NCBI GenBank assembly: GCA_036011305.1
Contig: DASCNA010000200.1
Coordinates: forward strand, 1 to 55,395
Length of the DNA stretch: 55,395 bases
Reading direction: 5' to 3'
DNA from: DASCNA01 sp036011305
GTDB lineage: Bacteria; Verrucomicrobiota; Lentisphaeria; Victivallales; GWF2-38-69
Numbering within the stretch: position 1 is the first letter of the stretch; each line of letters begins with the position of its first letter. Of this stretch, positions 46,124-55,395 are shown piece by piece. A program made the position numbers and the translations under genes. The notes beneath the pieces are model-generated. The model was not told where the DNA came from, did not search any database, and worked only from the letters and a program-made list of their open reading frames with translations.

Positions 46124-48622
46124 TTAGATATCTAAATCTTTTACTCCTGCTGCATATTTTTCTATATATTCACGTCTAGGTTCAACATCATCTCCCATCA
46201 AAAGAGAAAATATTCTTTCTGCCTGGAAAGCGTCTTCCATAGTAACTTTTATCATTTTTCTGTTACTTGGCTCCATAGTCGTTTCCCATAACTGTTCAGC
46301 ATTCATTTCACCCAGACCTTTGTAGCGCTGAATGTGAAATCCCTGTCTTCCAATCTTTTTGATTTGTTCAAAAAGCTCAGATAATGAATTTACTACAATT
46401 TCCTTTTCATTAACAATAATTTTAAATATAGGATTACTGCCAGGGTAGATAGTTTTTGTGGAAAGTTCATGAAGTTTCATTTCATCTGCCAGCTGTTCAC
46501 AGGCTTTATGCTCATAAACATTAGTAACTTCTATTTCAGAACCATATTTTTTGCCAGTATTTACTGTTTCAGTATTTTCATTTCCTACATCATCATCATC
46601 AGCTTCAAGTAAGCCTAAACGTTGTTCTGCGTCAGCCACAATACATGATTCGTCTTCATCTGTAAATGCAAATTTCTCACTAATAGTACCATCTGTTTCA
46701 CGAATAACCACTCTTGAAGCAGGAAATTCCCCATCCTGTTCCTGAGAAAAATATGTAAATGGGTCAATGCCATGCCTTACCAGCCCTGAACTAATCTGAT
46801 TTGATGTATTAACAAAACTGATAAGTTTCTGTAAACTTTCTCCGCTGATCTTCTCTCCAGATAATTTTAAAACTTCTATATCATCAGATCCAAGTTCAAT
46901 TAAGTATTTATCTAACTGTTCTTCAGTATCAATATAACGTTCTTTGCTTCGTCGTTTAACCTTAAACAAAGGAGGTTTGGCAATATAAATATACCCTGCC
47001 TCAATCAAAGGTTTCATCTGCCGAAAGAAAAATGTAAGTATCAAAGTACGAATATGAGAACCGTCAACATCCGCGTCAGTCATAATAACAATTCTATGAT
47101 AACGCAATTTTTCGATATCAAAATCTTCTTTTCCAACTCCACACCCAAACGCTGCTATCAAGGATTGAATCTCTTTATTTTCAAGCACCTTATCTATTCT
47201 TGATTTTTCAACATTAAGCAGTTTACCTCTTATAGGTAAAATAGCTTGAAAAGAACTGTCCCTGCCCTGTTTAGCTGAGCCTCCGGCAGAGTCACCTTCC
47301 ACTATGTATATCTCGGATTTTGCAGGATCTTTTTCTGAACAGTCTGAAAGTTTTCCAGGTAAGGAAAAACCTTCAAGTGCACCTTTACGCTGTACAAGTT
47401 CTCTTGCCTTTCTAGCAGCTTCCCTTGCTCTGGATGCGACTAAAGCTTTATTAATAATATTTTTAGCAGCTGATGGATTTTCCTGCAAAAAGGATCCAAA
47501 CGCTTCATTAATTACGGATTCAACTATCCCTCTAACTTCACTATTGCCTAATTTAGTTTTAGTCTGTCCTTCAAACTGGGGATCAACAACTTTAACACTT
47601 ATTACAGCAGTAAGTCCTTCTCTTACATCACCGCCACTCATGCTTTTTTCATTTTTCAACAAATTTGAACTTTTAGCATAAGTATTGATTGTTCTTGTTA
47701 AACCTGTCTGAAAACCTGTTAAATGAGTTCCACCTTCTGTTGTATTAATATTATTTACATAACAAAAAATATTCTCTGAATAGCTGTCGCTGTATTGCAT
47801 AGCAACTTCAACATCTACGGTATCTTTATTTTTCTCTAAATAGATAACATCAGGATGTAAAACCTGTTTATTTGCATTCAAATGAGTAACAAATTCCCTA
47901 ATACCACCCTCATAGAAATATGTGTCTTCTTTTTCTTCATTCTCTTCAGTTCTTTCATCAACAAGGGTAATTTCCACACCTCTATTCAAAAATGCTAATT
48001 CTCTAAGTCTACTTGCTAAAATATCCCAAGTGAACGCATCGCTTGAAAAAATTTCATCATCAGCTTTAAATGTAACAGATGTTCCGGTTCTATCAGTAGA
48101 TCTTATTGTTTTCAAAGGTTTAACGACTTCACCTCTTTCAAACTTCATATGATGAACACTGCCATCTCTGTAAACTTCAACCTCAAGCCATTTACTTAAA
48201 GCATTTACACAGGAAACACCAACACCGTGAAGACCTCCGGAAACCTTATAGGCATCATGGTCAAATTTCCCGCCGGCGTGTAGAACAGTCATAACAACTT
48301 CAACTGCAGGCTTACCTTCACCTTCATGCATATCAACCGGAATACCACGCCCGTCATCTATTACAGTAATTGAATTATCTACACGTATGATCACTTTTAT
48401 ATTTGATGCATATCCTGCTAATACTTCGTCAATACTATTATCAACTACTTCATAAACTAAATGATGTAAACCTCTTTGCCCTGTGTCCCCAATATACATA
48501 CTAGGACGAAGTCTAACAGCTTCTAAACCTTCCAGAACTGTAATTTTGTCTGCACTGTATTCTGATTGATTATTTTCATTTGCTTCTACGTCATTAAGAC
48601 TTTTATCGTCAAATTCGCTCAT
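46124..48622 (-). CDS. gyrB: DNA gyrase subunit B
   Basis: An 832-residue GyrB that hydrolyses ATP for negative supercoiling with GyrA. ATPase motifs: EVVDNSIDEVLAGY, DDGRGIPVDMH, GGLHGVGVSCVNAL. TOPRIM: YIVEGDSAGGSAKQGRD, IMTDADVDGSHIRTL. The C-terminus has QRYKGLGEMNAEQLWET. About 170 residues are inserted between TOPRIM and the tail, as in Gram-negative gyrases and unlike the ~640-residue Gram-positive form; ParE is excluded by this insert. GGAGCAGGG precedes ATG 48622. The mutarotase-like lipoprotein gene follows directly. Confidence 0.97.
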   Translation of the reverse strand: MSEFDDKSLNDVEANENNQSEYSADKITVLEGLEAVRLRPSMYIGDTGQRGLHHLVYEVVDNSIDEVLAGYASNIKVIIRVDNSITVIDDGRGIPVDMHEGEGKPAVEVVMTVLHAGGKFDHDAYKVSGGLHGVGVSCVNALSKWLEVEVYRDGSVHHMKFERGEVVKPLKTIRSTDRTGTSVTFKADDEIFSSDAFTWDILASRLRELAFLNRGVEITLVDERTEENEEKEDTYFYEGGIREFVTHLNANKQVLHPDVIYLEKNKDTVDVEVAMQYSDSYSENIFCYVNNINTTEGGTHLTGFQTGLTRTINTYAKSSNLLKNEKSMSGGDVREGLTAVISVKVVDPQFEGQTKTKLGNSEVRGIVESVINEAFGSFLQENPSAAKNIINKALVASRAREAARKARELVQRKGALEGFSLPGKLSDCSEKDPAKSEIYIVEGDSAGGSAKQGRDSSFQAILPIRGKLLNVEKSRIDKVLENKEIQSLIAAFGCGVGKEDFDIEKLRYHRIVIMTDADVDGSHIRTLILTFFFRQMKPLIEAGYIYIAKPPLFKVKRRSKERYIDTEEQLDKYLIELGSDDIEVLKLSGEKISGESLQKLISFVNTSNQISSGLVRHGIDPFTYFSQEQDGEFPASRVVIRETDGTISEKFAFTDEDESCIVADAEQRLGLLEADDDDVGNENTETVNTGKKYGSEIEVTNVYEHKACEQLADEMKLHELSTKTIYPGSNPIFKIIVNEKEIVVNSLSELFEQIKKIGRQGFHIQRYKGLGEMNAEQLWETTMEPSNRKMIKVTMEDAFQAERIFSLLMGDDVEPRREYIEKYAAGVKDLDI

Positions 48623-48742
48623 TAAAGCCCTGCTCCTAAAGTTATTTATCAGTATTCCTAAAATTCTTTATTGAAAGAATATATATTTATGTGAAATCTA
48701 TATATAATATAGATCTTTAGGTATATTTTTCTATTGCTAAAA

Positions 48743-50437
48743 CTATTTATTACGACTTAGTATCATTGCAATTAATAATATAAATCCGAATACTACACTC
48801 AACAAAAATCCTATCATACCCTCAAGCCGAAGAATATGTGTGAATCTCCCGACAGGAATTAATAAAATCAGAGAGTGGCTTATCAGTAATGCTGCAATAA
48901 TAATTGCCATAACTACTCTGTTCGAAGACTTTACAATACTTTTCCTAAATTGTTCCAGACCAATATATTCAAGTTCAAATTTCATTTTGCCTAATTTAGC
49001 TTTTTTTATCAATATCCTAATGTCAGCAGGAAGTTCATTAACCAGCCTGGCAATATCAGTTATGCAATCTATCCCGTTAAAAAATATATTTTTCAGTTTA
49101 AAACGCTCTAACTGTATTTCTTTAACATATGGTTTAGACATTTCAATAATATTCATGTCAGGATCCAACTGTGTGGCAAGGCTTTCCAAAGAGATTAACC
49201 CCTTAAGCATCATAAACATATTTGGTTTTAATCTCAAATTATTCTCCGACATCAAAATCATTAGTGATTCTAATATTTTTCCAAAATCAATCTCTCCTAT
49301 AGATTCCACAAGATATTCATCTATTATTAATGAAATTTCTCTCTGCAGTTCCTCTCTGTCAGGTTCATCATCATAAGAAGTAAATTTCAATAAACTATCT
49401 ACAATTTTATCTATTTTTCTGTTTATCAGATAAAAGAGGAAATTTGAAAAAGATTCCCTTTCCTGCCAGCTCACTCTCCCCATCATACCAAAATCAATAA
49501 AACAGACTACACTGCCAGGGCATACAAAAATATTTCCAGGGTGGGGATCTCCATGAAAATAGCCATGCACAAATATCTGTTTAAGTAATGATTCAGCTCC
49601 TCTTTCTGCTATTAATTTAAGATTATAATCTCCTTTTTTCAGAGCATTTATATCAGAAGCCTTGATACCATCAATGTATTCAGCTACTAAAACTCTCTTT
49701 GTACTGACCTCTTTATACATTTTTGGAACATAAATTACACCTTCTTCAGCTGACTCAATAGAAAACCTCACAGTATTCTTGAGCTCAACCATAAAATCGA
49801 TCTCTTTTTCAAGACTTTTTGCGAATTCTTTTACAATTATACTCGGTTTATGTGCACTCAGTTCATAAATATGCTTTTCAAGCAATACAGCAAAATGATA
49901 TAATATTTCAAGGTCAGCTTCTATAGTTTCTTTTATTTTGGGCCTCTGCACCTTAACAATAACCTTACTCCCTTTATAACAGGCCCTGTGAACCTGTCCT
50001 ATCGAAGCTGCAGCCAAAGGTTCTTCTTCAAAAGAATCAAACATATCTTCAGGTGCAGTACCAAACTCTTCTATAATAATACTTTTTACTTCATCATATG
50101 AAAAGCGAGGTGCATCATCCTGTAATTTCGCCAGTTCTTCAGTAAAATCCAATGGAATCAAATCAGGTCTAGTAGCCAAAATTTGTCCTAATTTTATAAA
50201 AGTCGGGCCTAATTCAGAAAGAACCATTCTTAATCTGACGGATGCTGAAATTGACTCCCATTTATAATCTTTATTTTTAGTAAAAACTTTTTTGCTTATG
50301 CCTATTATTTTATGCAGACCGACAGATTCTATTATACTGCCGAAACCGTATTTGATTAACACATGCATGATCTGTCTGTATCTTTTGAAATGCCTGTATG
50401 CATGAGTCAATTCAGTAAGCTGCTTAATTTTAATCAT
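48743..50437 (-). CDS. ubiB: ABC1/UbiB family atypical kinase
   Basis: A 564-residue ABC1 kinase-like protein. GPTFIKLGQILATRPDLIP has the KxGQ motif, LAAASIGQVHRA is the Ala-rich nucleotide loop, VIVKVQRP supplies the Lys, HGYFHGDPHPGNIFV the catalytic loop and CFIDFGMMG the metal site. Two C-terminal membrane helices (about 510-530 and 540-560) anchor it. Family members are needed for ubiquinone synthesis or lipid homeostasis; no other ubi gene is present, so the symbol marks the family, not a proven role. Confidence 0.88.
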   Translation of the reverse strand: MIKIKQLTELTHAYRHFKRYRQIMHVLIKYGFGSIIESVGLHKIIGISKKVFTKNKDYKWESISASVRLRMVLSELGPTFIKLGQILATRPDLIPLDFTEELAKLQDDAPRFSYDEVKSIIIEEFGTAPEDMFDSFEEEPLAAASIGQVHRACYKGSKVIVKVQRPKIKETIEADLEILYHFAVLLEKHIYELSAHKPSIIVKEFAKSLEKEIDFMVELKNTVRFSIESAEEGVIYVPKMYKEVSTKRVLVAEYIDGIKASDINALKKGDYNLKLIAERGAESLLKQIFVHGYFHGDPHPGNIFVCPGSVVCFIDFGMMGRVSWQERESFSNFLFYLINRKIDKIVDSLLKFTSYDDEPDREELQREISLIIDEYLVESIGEIDFGKILESLMILMSENNLRLKPNMFMMLKGLISLESLATQLDPDMNIIEMSKPYVKEIQLERFKLKNIFFNGIDCITDIARLVNELPADIRILIKKAKLGKMKFELEYIGLEQFRKSIVKSSNRVVMAIIIAALLISHSLILLIPVGRFTHILRLEGMIGFLLSVVFGFILLIAMILSRNK

Positions 50438-50584
50438 AAATAACGCTCAACACCTTCCTATAAAATTGAAATAAAAGTTTAATAATTATAAATTTGTAGG
50501 TTAATTATAACATATATGCCATCTATATTATATTTATGATTAATTAATATTTATTTTTTTGAGGATTTTACGGAAGAGACTCTT

Positions 50585-51211
50585 ATGAATATCGGTATAT
50601 TTGGAGGTACATTTGATCCTCCGCATTACGGACACATTAACTTAGCACAGCATATTCTCAGCTTTAAAAAATTGGATAGAATATTATTTGTCTTATCTGC
50701 TGCTCCTCCTCATAAACCTAACAGGCCGATAACACTATTTGAGCATAGGTTTAATATGTTGAATATGGCTATTGAGGGAGAAAATCGTTTTGAAATTTCA
50801 ACAATTGAAAAAAAAAGATTACCACTACCATCATACACTTATGATACTATGGTGCATCTCACTGAGTCATTGAATAATGATAAACTTTTTATGATAATTG
50901 GAGGAGACAGCCTTCTTCAGTTACACACCTGGTACAAAGCATTGAAACTTGTTCAGGAATTTAATTTCATTATTTACCCAAGACCTAATGAAATCATAAC
51001 TTATAGCAAACTGAAAGATAATTGGTCTAAACTATTGACAAACAAGTTGATAGGTAGTGTAATTTCTTCATCTCTTTTTCCTGTTTCATCTACAGAAATA
51101 AGAAAAAAAATTAATTCTAAGTGTAATTTGAAAAATATTGTAGACGAAAAAATATTAGCTTATATTCGTAAAAATCATCTATATCAGAACATTAATAGTA
51201 GTTTAAAATAA
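50585..51211 (+). CDS. nadD: nicotinate-nucleotide adenylyltransferase
   Basis: A 208-residue NadD that adenylylates nicotinate mononucleotide in NAD synthesis. IGIFGGTFDPPHYGHINLA is the nucleotidyltransferase HxGH region, AAPPHKPNRP the substrate loop, GGDSLLQLHTWY the family core and SSTEIRKKI the ISSTxIR motif. It starts a cluster with rsfS and rodA, as in many bacteria. Confidence 0.95.
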   Translation: MNIGIFGGTFDPPHYGHINLAQHILSFKKLDRILFVLSAAPPHKPNRPITLFEHRFNMLNMAIEGENRFEISTIEKKRLPLPSYTYDTMVHLTESLNNDKLFMIIGGDSLLQLHTWYKALKLVQEFNFIIYPRPNEIITYSKLKDNWSKLLTNKLIGSVISSSLFPVSSTEIRKKINSKCNLKNIVDEKILAYIRKNHLYQNINSSLK

Positions 51212-51336
51212 AATTCAGCTATTTAAAATACGTATTTTTCTGTTAAATTTAACATTCGCATATTGCTCATATAAAAAATTTAAATATATATAATATTATC
51301 AGCATGTTTATTTTATTGATAATAGAAAGGTAAAGA

Positions 51337-51729
51337 ATGGCAGAAAACAAAGAAGATGTAACATCTAAACAGCTTGCAGAGCTTTGCATTAAAATTGCCG
51401 AAAGCAGAAAAGCAGAAGATATTAAAAGTTTAAAACTGACAGATATATCATTGGTTTCTGATTATTTCATTGTCTGCACAGGAAATTCACTTCCTCATTT
51501 AAGCGCAATTGCTGAATGGATAAAAAGAAAAGTAAGAGAAAAATATAATATCCGCCCTTTAGCTATTGACGGCGAGGCACAAAGCCAATGGATAATAATT
51601 GATTTTGGAAGCGTGATGGTACATATTCTTACTCCTGAAGCCAGAGAAAAATACCAGTTGGAAGAACTTTGGGGAGATGCAGAAAAATTAGAAGAACTTT
51701 TAGCTGAAAGATTATCAAGTAATATTTAA
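51337..51729 (+). CDS. rsfS: ribosomal silencing factor RsfS
   Basis: A 130-residue RsfS/Iojap protein that binds ribosomal protein L14 and blocks subunit joining in starvation. LTDISLVSDYFIVCTGNS and GEAQSQWIIIDFGSVMVHIL are the family hallmarks (here the first has SDYFIVCTG and the second WIIIDFGSVMVHI). An AGAAAGG site lies upstream. It is downstream of nadD, the usual order. Confidence 0.95.
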   Translation: MAENKEDVTSKQLAELCIKIAESRKAEDIKSLKLTDISLVSDYFIVCTGNSLPHLSAIAEWIKRKVREKYNIRPLAIDGEAQSQWIIIDFGSVMVHILTPEAREKYQLEELWGDAEKLEELLAERLSSNI

Positions 51730-51782
51730 ACTTTCATCAAAAGATTCAAAAATAATATACAGACTCTAAAGAACCTAGAAAA

Positions 51783-52376
51783 ATGGATACTGAAAAATAT
51801 CAAAAATGGACTGAGCATAACTGGGAAGAAGAACTAAAGCGTGAAGATGCAAAAGTTAATGCTTATTTAAATGAATTACCGCTTTATTTGGATCTCCCTA
51901 ATGAAGAAGACATTATTTTCAAAAAATTAAATGAGGAAAATATTCTTCTCCAAGATTTGCCAGTATGGGAAGATATGGATATAGGCATGGATTTTATGAA
52001 TGATCTTGCTTCAGGTATTAAAAGTGAAGATAGCATAAATTCTAAATTATATTATGATGTTGGAAGCCTAGCTACGGAAGTTAGTATTTTTGTATCTACA
52101 AAATCAGACATTTCAAACTGTACTTCTATTAATCTGATTTATCTTTTTGGAAAACTTATGTCACTACAAGTTGATATTACCCAAACACCGAATAAGGATT
52201 TACCTAACTTAACAAAAGCACTGGAAAAAAGACAGATATCTATTATCAACAAGATAATTGGCGTGCTTAATAGTTTTAAATCAATAAAAAAAGTGAATTC
52301 AATAAAACTTGAAGAATGTATTTCACGTACTCACAAGCTTAGAAACATAATTATTGATAGTATATTTAATAAATAA
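51783..52376 (+). CDS. uncharacterised acidic protein between rsfS and rodA
   Basis: A 197-residue soluble, acidic protein with no recognised domain. It opens with WTEHNWEEELKREDAKVNAY and has a cluster of aspartates (PVWEDMDIGMDFMNDLASG). The C-terminal half is predicted helical (LPNLTKALEKRQISIINKI). Its TAA stop abuts the rodA ATG with no gap, so the two are tightly coupled. Position suggests a role linked to cell shape or NAD/ribosome control, but there is no sequence support. Confidence 0.6.
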   Translation: MDTEKYQKWTEHNWEEELKREDAKVNAYLNELPLYLDLPNEEDIIFKKLNEENILLQDLPVWEDMDIGMDFMNDLASGIKSEDSINSKLYYDVGSLATEVSIFVSTKSDISNCTSINLIYLFGKLMSLQVDITQTPNKDLPNLTKALEKRQISIINKIIGVLNSFKSIKKVNSIKLEECISRTHKLRNIIIDSIFNK

Positions 52377-53549
52377 ATGAAATTTATTTTCCAACTGCCT
52401 AAGAAAAAAGATGCGGAAGTCTCTTTTATTTTAAATCTTTTTTCTTATTTAAAAACTCAGGTTCTAAGGTTGGACTTTATACAAATCATTTCATCTGCTC
52501 TGCTTATTACAATGGGGTTAATCTTTATTTACAGTGCCGGGCAGCAGGTTGGCGGTTCTATGACTAAGTCTTGGGACAAGCAGATTTTATGGATATGTAT
52601 AGGATTAGTATTCTGGATTATTTTATGCAGCATTAATTACAGAACATTAGGTTTTTTGTCCCCCATCATTTATTTACTATCTTTAGGTTTACTTATATTG
52701 GTATTTTTCTTCGGTATTAAAATTTATGGTGCTAGAAGATGGTTAAACTTTGGAGGAATAAATATTCAGCCTTCTGAATTTGCTAAAATAGCTACATTAC
52801 TTCTGGCAGCTAGAATTGCCTCTTTAAGAACTTTTAAAATTAACAAAATAACTCATCTAATATTCCTTTCTGCCGTTGTTTTAATTCCATTTCTGATGGT
52901 GTTAAAACAACCTGATCTAGGAAGTTCTCTTGTTTTTATTTTTATTCTGGCTGCAGTTGCTTTTACTGCAAAATTAAGTTGGAAATGGATAATAGTTATA
53001 TTAATTGCCGGTGCTGTTTTAATTCCTTCTGTTTATCCTTTTTTAAAAGGATATCAAAAAGAAAGAATTCTTGTTTTCTTTAACCCAGATAGAGATCCTT
53101 TAAATCAAGGCTGGACAAGCAGACAGACTCTGCTTTCTGTTGGAAGCGGGGGGTTTTCAGGAAAAGGTATTTTAAACGGTACTCAAAATACACTTGGATT
53201 TCTTCCCAGAAGTGTATCAAATTCCGATTTAATATTCTCAGTAATAGCTGAAGAGTCTGGTTTTATTGGTGCAACAACCCTGATCATACTTTACCTGATA
53301 CTGATTTTTTCCATGTTGCGAACATCATATCTGGCACGAGATAAGTTTGGATACATATTGGCTGCAGGCATCGCGGCTCTTTTTTTCGAACACTTATATG
53401 TTAATATTGCAATGAATATAAGATTAATGCCGATAACAGGGCTCCCTCTGCCACTGGTTAGTTATGGTGGATCTTTTATGATAACTTCTCTGATTTGCCT
53501 GGGAATACTGCAGTCTATTTATATTCGAAGAAGAAAAAAAGATGAATGA
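52377..53549 (+). CDS. rodA: rod-shape determining SEDS glycosyltransferase RodA
   Basis: A 390-residue polytopic SEDS protein that polymerises peptidoglycan glycan strands with its PBP2 partner. Motifs: GARRWLNFGGINIQPSEFAK, KQPDLGSSLVFIF with the catalytic Asp, GSGGFSGKGILNGTQ, and LPLPLVSYGGSFMITSL near the end. The QNTLGFLPRSVSNSDLIFS segment replaces the usual QxxLxFLPxxxTDFIF. The length is normal for RodA; FtsW cannot be fully excluded but the cluster and N-terminus favour RodA. Confidence 0.9.
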   Translation: MKFIFQLPKKKDAEVSFILNLFSYLKTQVLRLDFIQIISSALLITMGLIFIYSAGQQVGGSMTKSWDKQILWICIGLVFWIILCSINYRTLGFLSPIIYLLSLGLLILVFFFGIKIYGARRWLNFGGINIQPSEFAKIATLLLAARIASLRTFKINKITHLIFLSAVVLIPFLMVLKQPDLGSSLVFIFILAAVAFTAKLSWKWIIVILIAGAVLIPSVYPFLKGYQKERILVFFNPDRDPLNQGWTSRQTLLSVGSGGFSGKGILNGTQNTLGFLPRSVSNSDLIFSVIAEESGFIGATTLIILYLILIFSMLRTSYLARDKFGYILAAGIAALFFEHLYVNIAMNIRLMPITGLPLPLVSYGGSFMITSLICLGILQSIYIRRRKKDE

Positions 53550-53563
53550 GATGAATTTCAAAT

Positions 53564-54955
53564 CTAGGATTGAATCAAAAAATATCTCAAACTTATATAG
53601 ATAGACGATAGCACCAATGAAGCGAAACTGACAGGAATACCATATTTCATAAATTCCTTAAAACTGATTTTATTGCCAGCTTGTTCTGCAACTCCGGCTG
53701 TTACCAAATTAGCGGCAGCGCCAATTATTGTAAAATTTCCACCTAAACAAACAGCAAGCGCAAGCCCCCACCAAAGGAGTCTCTGCAGTTGGGGATTACC
53801 GCTAAAAAGCGGAGAAGTAGTTAAAAATCCACCGACAACCGAAATTGCTACTGCTGTAAACGATACATTATTCATAAACGCAACAATAATTCCGCAAAAC
53901 CACATAAGAACAAGAATTATACAAAGCGGATTCCAACCACTGGTTAAATCCAGCAAATGACCAATTCTTGAAATTAAGCCTACATATTCAGCCCCTTCTA
54001 CTAAAATAAAGAGTCCTATAAAGAAAAAAAGTGTACTCCATTCAATTTTCTCCAGCATTTTATCAACATTAACTTTACACACTCCTAAAGCCAAATCAGC
54101 ACCGCTCATTGCAATAACTGATGGCTGGAGTCCGACAGCTCCATGTATTAAAAAACCAATTAAAGTAACTACCACAACAAAACCGGCTCTTTTTAAATTA
54201 CTAAAATCTGTAATTGCAGACAACTCATCGAGTTCCATTATTTTAGCTCTTTTTTCTACAGTAACTTTCATTCTTGTCTTATAATATCTTCTGAGGAAGA
54301 AACAGTAAATGATCATTAATACAACAATAAACGGAGCAAGATTATAAATAAATGCCATAAAATTCAATCCTGCAGCAGAACCAATTAGAAGGTTTGGAGG
54401 ATCACCAATCAAAGTAGCAGCACCTCCTATATTCGAAGCTAAAGTCTCTGCCATAAGAAACGGTAAAACAGGAACATCCAGTTCTGAAGCAACAATAAAT
54501 GTGATAGGAGCTATTAGTAATACTGTAGTCACATTATCAAGAAATGCAGATAATACAGCTGTTGAAACAACTAATAATATCATTGTTCTTGTAGGATTTC
54601 CCTTGGCAAACTTTGCAGATTTAATAGCAATATACTGAAATATTCCGGTTCCGCTGAGAATATTCACCAATATCATCATGCCAGCCAGAGTAAAAATTAC
54701 ATCAAAATTAACATAATTGGCATAGGTATCCAAACTTGCTACACCGACCGATCCTGATCCCAAATGAGGAGACACTATTTCACTTGCCATAGATGAACTA
54801 TTTGCAACCATATGACTGACCGGTCCAGGCAAGATAAAAAGAAGCATTATTGCGGAACCTATTAAAACAGCCGTTGTTTTATGTATTTTTTCTGTTGCAA
54901 CAGCTACAAAACTTACTATAAAAACTATTGTTGCAAACCAAAACTGTATACTCAT
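53564..54955 (-). CDS. ArsB/NhaD-type ion transporter
   Basis: A 463-residue membrane protein of the IT superfamily with about twelve segments. FLDNVTTVLLIAPITF and GGAATLIGDPPNLLIGSAAG near the middle, and NNVSFTAVAISVVGG with GNFTIIGAAANLVTAGVAEQ at the C-terminal repeat, are the ArsB/NhaD/SLC13 hairpin signatures. Na+/H+ antiport or oxyanion export are both possible. It is convergent with rodA (14-bp gap) and followed upstream by a CBS protein on the same strand, possibly its regulator. Confidence 0.88.
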   Translation of the reverse strand: MSIQFWFATIVFIVSFVAVATEKIHKTTAVLIGSAIMLLFILPGPVSHMVANSSSMASEIVSPHLGSGSVGVASLDTYANYVNFDVIFTLAGMMILVNILSGTGIFQYIAIKSAKFAKGNPTRTMILLVVSTAVLSAFLDNVTTVLLIAPITFIVASELDVPVLPFLMAETLASNIGGAATLIGDPPNLLIGSAAGLNFMAFIYNLAPFIVVLMIIYCFFLRRYYKTRMKVTVEKRAKIMELDELSAITDFSNLKRAGFVVVVTLIGFLIHGAVGLQPSVIAMSGADLALGVCKVNVDKMLEKIEWSTLFFFIGLFILVEGAEYVGLISRIGHLLDLTSGWNPLCIILVLMWFCGIIVAFMNNVSFTAVAISVVGGFLTTSPLFSGNPQLQRLLWWGLALAVCLGGNFTIIGAAANLVTAGVAEQAGNKISFKEFMKYGIPVSFASLVLSSIYISLRYFLIQS

Positions 54956-54980
54956 ATTAATAATTATTAATGAGAAATTG

Positions 54981-55038
54981 TTAATTGTTAAGAAATAGGA
55001 AACCCAATGATTTTATATCACTTACCATTAACAATTAA
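54981..55038. repeat. AT-rich inverted repeat
   Basis: TTAATTGTTAA at 54981-54991 and TTAACAATTAA at 55028-55038 are inverted, inside a low-complexity stretch. It lies between the CBS gene and the ion transporter and could form a weak hairpin; it may just be AT-rich drift. Confidence 0.35.
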
Positions 55039-55057
55039 TAATTAACCATTATTCCTC

Positions 55058-55395
55058 CTATCCTCTGATAACTTTTCTGATAATTTCATGCATTGATACT
55101 AAACCAACAAGCTTCTTATCATTCACAACAAAAATATTTGCAGTATTCTGCTGCAGAAGGCACAAAGTTATCTGAATAATCGGAGTATCAACCGAAACAG
55201 CAATCTTAGGTGAAGTCATATATTCATTCACAGTAGAACTGTCCTCTGTTTTAAATAAAGTATCAAACGGTTCAAAGCTTTTAAAAATTTTATAATTGTC
55301 CAGTAAAAGCATATGTTTGGGAAAGTATTTAGATACTATATCATATGCATTGATAACACCTACAAATTCCTTTGATTTATTTAAAACAGGTAAAA
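55058..55395 (-). CDS. CBS-pair domain protein (5' part missing)
   Basis: The minus-strand frame is open to the window edge and encodes at least 112 residues; an internal ATG at 55312 is not the real start because LPVLNKSKEFVGVINAYDIV upstream is the end of a CBS motif. The second CBS runs VNEYMTSPKIAVSVDTPI to KKLVGLVSMHEIIRKVI. It sits upstream of the ArsB/NhaD-type transporter, which suggests nucleotide-dependent control of ion flux. Confidence 0.75.
   Translation of the reverse strand, partial: LPVLNKSKEFVGVINAYDIVSKYFPKHMLLLDNYKIFKSFEPFDTLFKTEDSSTVNEYMTSPKIAVSVDTPIIQITLCLLQQNTANIFVVNDKKLVGLVSMHEIIRKVIRG

Noticed and set aside
1..55395. CRISPR array, prophage or integrase
   Set aside because: No regularly spaced repeats, phage structural genes or recombinase were seen in the window.

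Overview
The window is an AT-rich bacterial chromosome segment, mostly housekeeping genes with short intergenic gaps and many perfect-stem terminators. The organism looks Gram-negative. GyrB carries the long insertion usual in Gram-negative gyrases, there are exported proteins and lipoproteins, and PqiA-, RodA- and lipid A/UDP-sugar-type enzymes are present. TAA, TAG and TGA all end genes. I cannot place the species from sequence alone. A PVC-type lineage (for example Lentisphaerota) or another low-GC Gram-negative would fit, but this is inference.

Layout. 1-2.6 kb: a gene edge (possibly a transposase), a small Cys-rich protein, an exported AroQ-type chorismate mutase and an NSS amino-acid transporter. 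2.7-12.5 kb, mostly minus strand: glutathione-dependent formaldehyde detoxification (frmA-fghA), a glutamine-amidotransferase-like protein, a HAAAP amino-acid transporter, a plus-strand CBS protein, EF-G2 with purM, and an esterase. 12.7-20.5 kb, plus strand: an exported phytochelatin-synthase-like protein, yebC, then a tight run of ruvC, a split YeeE/YedE transporter, yraN, glmM and a GlmU-like left-handed beta-helix protein, followed by a threonine-synthase-like enzyme. 20.5-23 kb: an APC transporter broken by one amber codon, and folD.

23.2-34.6 kb is the accessory part. It starts at a tRNA with anticodon CAT. It holds a substrate-binding/GGDEF/EAL sensor, a Gfo/Idh/MocA oxidoreductase, an orphan Cys-rich peptide, decayed reading frames, two sugar-porter MFS transporters and an XRE-PAS regulator. 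A diverged copy of the tRNA 3' end lies at 28.04 kb and an exact 11-base copy at 34.54 kb. A ~127-bp element able to form a pseudoknot follows the tRNA end and recurs after the 28.04 kb copy. Together these suggest one or two old insertions at the tRNA whose integrase has been lost.

34.7-55.4 kb: AEC transporter, tiny lipoprotein, YbaK deacylase, PqiA protein, a molbindin gene broken by one ochre codon, L-serine dehydratase, cellulose-synthase-like and GT2 glycosyltransferases, a UDP-sugar-type oxidoreductase, a RamA-like ferredoxin/ASKHA protein, gyrB with a downstream lipoprotein, UbiB-like kinase, the nadD-rsfS-hypothetical-rodA cluster, an ArsB/NhaD-type ion transporter, and a CBS protein cut by the window edge.

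The physiology implied is amino-acid uptake and serine breakdown, formaldehyde/thiol chemistry, and envelope glycan synthesis. Ongoing gene decay is visible in at least three places.
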